Shown piece after piece: positions 36,151-38,940 of a stretch of 38,940 nucleotides of DNA. Origin of the DNA: an uncultured Polaribacter sp. (lineage in GTDB: Bacteria; Bacteroidota; Bacteroidia; Flavobacteriales; Flavobacteriaceae); assembly GCA_938084845.1 (NCBI GenBank), contig CALKEB010000049.1, forward strand, positions 1 through 38,940. Reading direction: 5' to 3'. Both the position numbers and the translations under genes were made by a program. The first letter of the stretch is position 1. Every line of letters starts with the position of its first letter. The notes below the pieces were generated by a model that saw only the letters and a program-made list of their open reading frames with translations, ran no database searches and was not told the origin of the DNA.

Positions 36151-36179
36151 CAACGCTTTTCGTTGAAAGTGCAAATATA
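36151..36179 (-). promoter_or_regulatory. Likely -7 box and leader hairpin of rpsO
   Basis: On the minus strand TATATTTG (36179-36172) matches TAnnTTTG, about 54 bases before the rpsO ATG. The leader contains a small hairpin, CAACG paired with CGTTG (36151-36165). S15 controls its own translation in several bacteria through leader structures; a link here is speculative. Confidence 0.45.
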
Positions 36180-36223
36180 AGTTTATTTTTTAGAATAACT
36201 AATTGAACCTAACCCTTTTTTGT

Positions 36224-36958
36224 TTAAACTCTTACAGGAATATTCTGAATTAAATCTATATATAAATTAACCTGTTTTTTCAATTCCTTTCTTTCGTAAA
36301 TAGCATCTAAAAATCCATGTTCTAAAACAAATTCTGATTTTTGAAATCCTTCTGGTAATTCTTTACCTGTAGTATCTTTTACAACTCTTGGCCCTGCAAA
36401 TGCAATTAAAGCATTTGGTTCTGCTATATTGATATCACCCAACATTGCATAAGATGCAGTTGTACCACCTGTTGTTGGATCTGTACATAAAGAAATGTAA
36501 GGTATTTTAGCTTCTGCCAATTGTGCTAACTTTGAAGAGGTTTTTACTAATTGCATTAAAGAAAGCGAAGCTTCCATCATTCTGGCTCCACCTGATTTTG
36601 ATACCATTAAAAATGGAATCTTATTTTTTATAGAGTAGTTAATTGCTCTTGCAATTTTCTCTCCTACAACAGATCCCATAGAACCTCCAATAAAAGCAAA
36701 ATCCATAGCAGCAATTACCAAATCTTTACCTAAAGATTTACCAACTGCAGTTCTTACAGCATCTTTTAGCTTTGTTTTTTCTTGAGCCGCTTTTAATCTG
36801 TTTGGATATTTTTTTGTGTCCTCAAATTTTAGAGGATCTTTTGATGTTAGTGATTCGTTTAATTCTTCAAATTTATTGTCATCAAAGAATAATTCGAAGT
36901 ATTCTTTACTACCAATTCTTACGTGATAACCATCTTCTGGACTCACATAAAGATTTTT
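36224..36958 (-). CDS. accD: Acetyl-CoA carboxylase carboxyltransferase subunit beta, cut at its N-terminus by the contig junction
   Basis: AccD and AccA move the carboxyl group from biotin to acetyl-CoA, the first step of fatty acid synthesis. The recognisable part has 244 residues, beginning [16 protein letters not shown] and including [74 protein letters not shown] and [19 protein letters not shown]. The open frame runs on to an ATG at 37102, but those 48 extra codons show no AccD similarity; the expected WFKR and GLWYK-P-GK segments are missing. The match stops in the T run 36954-36960, where the DNA character also changes. The second zinc-ribbon CxxC position reads SPED. Confidence 0.92.
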   Translation of the reverse strand, partial: KNLYVSPEDGYHVRIGSKEYFELFFDDNKFEELNESLTSKDPLKFEDTKKYPNRLKAAQEKTKLKDAVRTAVGKSLGKDLVIAAMDFAFIGGSMGSVVGEKIARAINYSIKNKIPFLMVSKSGGARMMEASLSLMQLVKTSSKLAQLAEAKIPYISLCTDPTTGGTTASYAMLGDINIAEPNALIAFAGPRVVKDTTGKELPEGFQKSEFVLEHGFLDAIYERKELKKQVNLYIDLIQNIPVRV

Positions 36959-37186
36959 TTGACTTTCAATAGTCTTGTTGATTGGTTCGAATATGCTTTG
37001 TCTTTGTGGCTCTAGATTGGATGATTTAATGTTGCTCAATTTTTTTGATCCTGCTTCACTTCCTTCTTGTTTTTTGTATCCAGGCTTCCTGGTGCGCTGC
37101 ATTTTTGATTTAACTTATCTGCTTCTTTGCGTTGTTTTGGTTTGGTTGATACGACAAAAAATTGACCTTCTGTGACCCTGATTCAC
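36959..37186. other. Unassigned DNA between the accD break and mscL
   Basis: About 228 bases have no convincing gene on either strand. A hand count gives about 38% G+C over 36961-37200, between the two flanking parts. It most likely is downstream intergenic DNA of the cyanobacterial fragment. CCAGGCTTCCTGG (37080-37092) is a near-palindrome, without a T run. Confidence 0.6.
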
Positions 37187-37627
37187 TCAGAGCCCCTTTT
37201 GCTCTAGGGCGTCTGTGAGACGAGTGATCGCAGAAGCCAGTTGTGCTTGGGGATCCGGTTTTGTTTCGGCAATGGCCTCTTGTTTGCGTTTGGAGGCCTC
37301 AAGTGTTTTCACAATCAAGAAGCACACAAAGGCGATCACCAGGAAGTTGATGATCGCCACAATTACGCTGCCTGCTGGCCAGGAATTGATTGAGTCCACA
37401 TTGGCTGCCTTCAATGCCGGTTCCAGAGCATTGGTCATCAACAAGGTCACAACAGAGCCAACGACCTTGCCGAACGCCCCTGCAATCACAACGGCAATGG
37501 CGAGATCAACCACGTTGCCTTTGTTGATAAAAGCTTTGAAGTCTGCGAATAAACCAGGTATGCGCTTCATTCCATTGGGAACTGATCCCTCCTTGATAGC
37601 CATTGACCGTGAGCTTTCCCTGCTCAT
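37187..37627 (-). CDS. mscL: Large-conductance mechanosensitive channel
   Basis: MscL opens under membrane tension and releases solutes during osmotic downshock. The frame gives 146 residues. The N-terminal helix and first membrane segment read FADFKAFINKGNVVDLAIAVVIAGAFGKVVGSVV, the MscL signature. The second membrane segment is VIVAIINFLVIAFVCFLIVKTL, followed by a charged C-terminal helix. The start may be the ATG at 37627, 37603 or 37570; AAGGAGG near 37590 is too far from the last to decide. Codon use is G/C-rich, unlike everything before 36950, and points to a marine cyanobacterium. Confidence 0.9.
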   Translation of the reverse strand: MSRESSRSMAIKEGSVPNGMKRIPGLFADFKAFINKGNVVDLAIAVVIAGAFGKVVGSVVTLLMTNALEPALKAANVDSINSWPAGSVIVAIINFLVIAFVCFLIVKTLEASKRKQEAIAETKPDPQAQLASAITRLTDALEQKGL

Positions 37628-37711
37628 GGATACAAATTGATGGATGGTCTTGAATTGCGGGGGTAGCCAGATGCCACACCGCCGCTAATTTTGGAAGTGT
37701 GAACCGGTTCC

Positions 37712-38065
37712 ATGACCCAGCTTCACGAGCTTCGGCTGCGGCTTTTGGTTCAGCAGGAAAGCGAGCGCATCGCAGCCAGCCAGCCAAGCGACCTTGACCT
37801 GTCTGTGGTGCAAGCGCGTTGCCTCTGCTGGCTTGCCCTCTTGGCGGAAGCCCATGAAGATCAGGCCAGTGACGCTGAGAGTCGTGGAGATACCGAGCAA
37901 GCGATGGGGTGGTTCGCCGATTCCATGCGTTTACGCGATGCTCTCAATGTGGTGAGTTCGATCGAGATCCCTCTGCCAGGTGTGGTGGACAGGGATGCGG
38001 ATCCGTTCCGCGATCAGCTCGATGATCGGTCCGGGTTTGATCAGGATCCGCCATTGGCTGCCTGA
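37712..38065 (+). CDS. Unknown protein, cyanobacterial fragment
   Basis: A 117-residue, probably soluble and mainly helical protein has the segments LRLRLLVQQESERIAASQ and AEAHEDQASDAESRGDTEQAMGWFADSMRLRDAL. The first part suggests paired helices; the C-terminal 30 residues are acidic and likely loose. I do not recognise the family. Codon use agrees with the surrounding G+C-rich DNA. It diverges from mscL and is followed 36 bases later by another unknown gene in the same direction. Confidence 0.65.
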   Translation: MTQLHELRLRLLVQQESERIAASQPSDLDLSVVQARCLCWLALLAEAHEDQASDAESRGDTEQAMGWFADSMRLRDALNVVSSIEIPLPGVVDRDADPFRDQLDDRSGFDQDPPLAA

Positions 38066-38101
38066 TCAGGTGTCATGATGGTTACTAACTGAGGGTCTGC
38101 T

Positions 38102-38557
38102 TTGCCTGAAGAGCCCTGTCAATGTCCAGACTGTCAACGCTTCTATCGCGAGCATGACCGTCTGATCAGAGAGTCACCAACCTTGCGTCAGCAGCAGGAG
38201 CTGAGTTGGGCGGCGCTTCAAGCCTTCAGAACCCTCTCTGGCCGTGTGCTCGAGGATCTGCAAAAGCAACATGGCACTCCGGGCGCTGATGCTCAAACCC
38301 ATGCCACTCCGATTGGTGGTGGAGAAGAGCCTGCTGATGCCATCCATCAAGCAATGGCTGATTTGGAAAATATCAATGCGCACCTGTTTTCCATTGAAGC
38401 GTTGATGGAGCGCATTTTTGATGTGCGAGTGCCTGACGATATTGAACATAAGTTCAGGGAGCTGGCGGGTGAACTCGCCCCAGATCCCCTCAATGCCGAT
38501 CGCCTGCGTTTGAATCGCCTGTTGCATCAAACCCCTGATCTCCCCGATCGCAGTTGA
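38102..38557 (+). CDS. Unknown protein with an N-terminal CxCxxC motif, TTG start
   Basis: A 151-residue protein starts at a TTG supported by GAGGG (38091-38095) six bases upstream. It opens PEEPCQCPDCQRFYREHDRL; three cysteines in CxCxxC could bind a metal, though a fourth ligand is not obvious. The remainder is helical with a glycine-rich break (TPIGGGEEPAD) and the segment MADLENINAHLFSIEALMERIFDVRVPDDIEHKF. I do not recognise the family. It converges on the glycogen phosphorylase gene across a strong terminator. Confidence 0.65.
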   Translation: MPEEPCQCPDCQRFYREHDRLIRESPTLRQQQELSWAALQAFRTLSGRVLEDLQKQHGTPGADAQTHATPIGGGEEPADAIHQAMADLENINAHLFSIEALMERIFDVRVPDDIEHKFRELAGELAPDPLNADRLRLNRLLHQTPDLPDRS

Positions 38558-38607
38558 ATAAGCGTCGGCTTCTTGCAGAGTTCTTGAAAGAGCGACTTGA
38601 ACGCTTT

Positions 38608-38640
38608 AAAAAAGCCCCCGGGATACTCTCGGGGGCTTTT
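38608..38640. terminator. Bidirectional terminator
   Basis: GCCCCCGGGA (38614-38623) pairs with TCTCGGGGGC (38627-38636), with one G-T pair and a three-base loop, flanked by A and T runs. The G/C-rich stem differs from the A/T-rich stems of the flavobacterial part. Confidence 0.92.
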
Positions 38641-38652
38641 CAATGTCAGCGC

Positions 38653-38940
38653 TCAGCGCACGTCGCAGGTGATCTCCACTGGCATGGCTTCCACCTTCCA
38701 GATATCGCGGCAGTAATCACGGATCGAACGATCCGAGGAGAAGAAGCCGCTTCTGGCGCTGTTCAACACAGACATCCGGTTCCAGTGATGACGATCAGTC
38801 CAGGCCAGGCTCACCGCATCCTGCGCGCGCAGGTAGTCGGCGAAATCAGCCATCACGAAGAAGGGATCATTCCCGGTGAGATTGTCAATCAGAGGACGGA
38901 AGAGCTCACCATCGCCATTGCTGAAGTGACCCATTTCCAC
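38653..38940 (-). CDS. glgP: Glycogen phosphorylase, C-terminal end (5' end outside window)
   Basis: This is the last 95 residues of a glycogen/starch phosphorylase, which releases glucose-1-phosphate from alpha-1,4-glucans using pyridoxal phosphate. The segments FRPLIDNLTGNDPFFVMADFADYLRAQDAVSLAW, MSVLNSARSGFFSSDRSIRDYCRDIW and the final KVEAMPVEI are typical of the C-terminus of this family, with cyanobacterial phrasing. Its N-terminal 700 or more residues lie beyond the right edge. Confidence 0.9.
   Translation of the reverse strand: MEMGHFSNGDGELFRPLIDNLTGNDPFFVMADFADYLRAQDAVSLAWTDRHHWNRMSVLNSARSGFFSSDRSIRDYCRDIWKVEAMPVEITCDVR

Noticed and set aside
36959..37102. 48-residue N-terminal extension of AccD
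   Set aside because: It lacks every conserved feature of the AccD N-terminus and begins where the DNA character changes; it is a chance open frame across the join.
37215..37640. 141-codon open frame antisense to mscL
   Set aside because: mscL is clearly recognisable on the other strand; the antisense product has no domain.
38174..38530. 118-codon open frame antisense to the CxCxxC protein gene
   Set aside because: The plus-strand frame has a Shine-Dalgarno site and consistent codon use; the antisense frame has neither.

Overview
The window is two unrelated pieces of DNA joined end to end. Positions 1 to about 36958 are AT-rich DNA from a member of the Flavobacteriia (Bacteroidetes), probably a marine Polaribacter-like organism. 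The evidence is the gliding genes gldB and gldC, TAnnTTTG-type -7 promoter boxes, weak or absent Shine-Dalgarno sites, an OmpA protein with thrombospondin type-3 repeats, a FolK-deoxynucleoside kinase fusion, and DnaG and AccD proteins lacking the usual zinc ligands. From about 36960 to the end the DNA is richer in G+C and carries mscL, two unknown genes and the 3' end of a glycogen phosphorylase gene; this looks like marine Synechococcus-type cyanobacterial DNA. The switch falls inside accD, whose conserved N-terminus is replaced by unrelated sequence, so a chimeric metagenome contig is the simplest reading.

Layout of the flavobacterial part: an ompA-like 3' end and terminator (1-507); atpD-atpC (609-2501); a plus-strand group rbfA, ABC permease and two related lipoproteins (2677-5457); a six-gene minus-strand operon reading from 9039 down to 5493 (cytochrome c-like lipoprotein, YceI-like protein, OB-fold protein, DUF5777-type barrel, DUF4345-type membrane protein, dusB); an EF-hand protein, lepA and a small broken membrane-protein gene (9274-11605); a membrane zinc peptidase (minus) and asparaginase (plus); an exbB/exbD operon with two exbD genes (13771-16106); a PorT-like barrel; minus-strand rpoN with a PAP2-like gene, asnS, an RND/MMPL exporter, and pyrH-frr (16880-24296); plus-strand tig, clpP, clpX and dnaG (24520-30043); nadE facing gldB-gldC (30085-32227); and minus-strand folK-dNK, pnp, rpsO and accD (32230-36958).

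Most of this is housekeeping: F1 ATPase subunits, ribosome assembly and translation (rbfA, lepA, frr, rpsO, asnS, dusB), protein folding and turnover (tig, clpP, clpX), RNA turnover (pnp), priming of replication (dnaG) and nucleotide or cofactor supply (pyrH, nadE, folK-dNK, ansA). The envelope genes are the accessory part: a TonB-type energising motor, gliding lipoproteins, an RND exporter, and the cytochrome/YceI/OB-fold/DUF5777 cassette. That cassette is the best candidate for a poorly described system. No tRNA, rRNA, CRISPR array, insertion sequence or phage gene was found, and no gene-free stretch exceeds about 300 bases.
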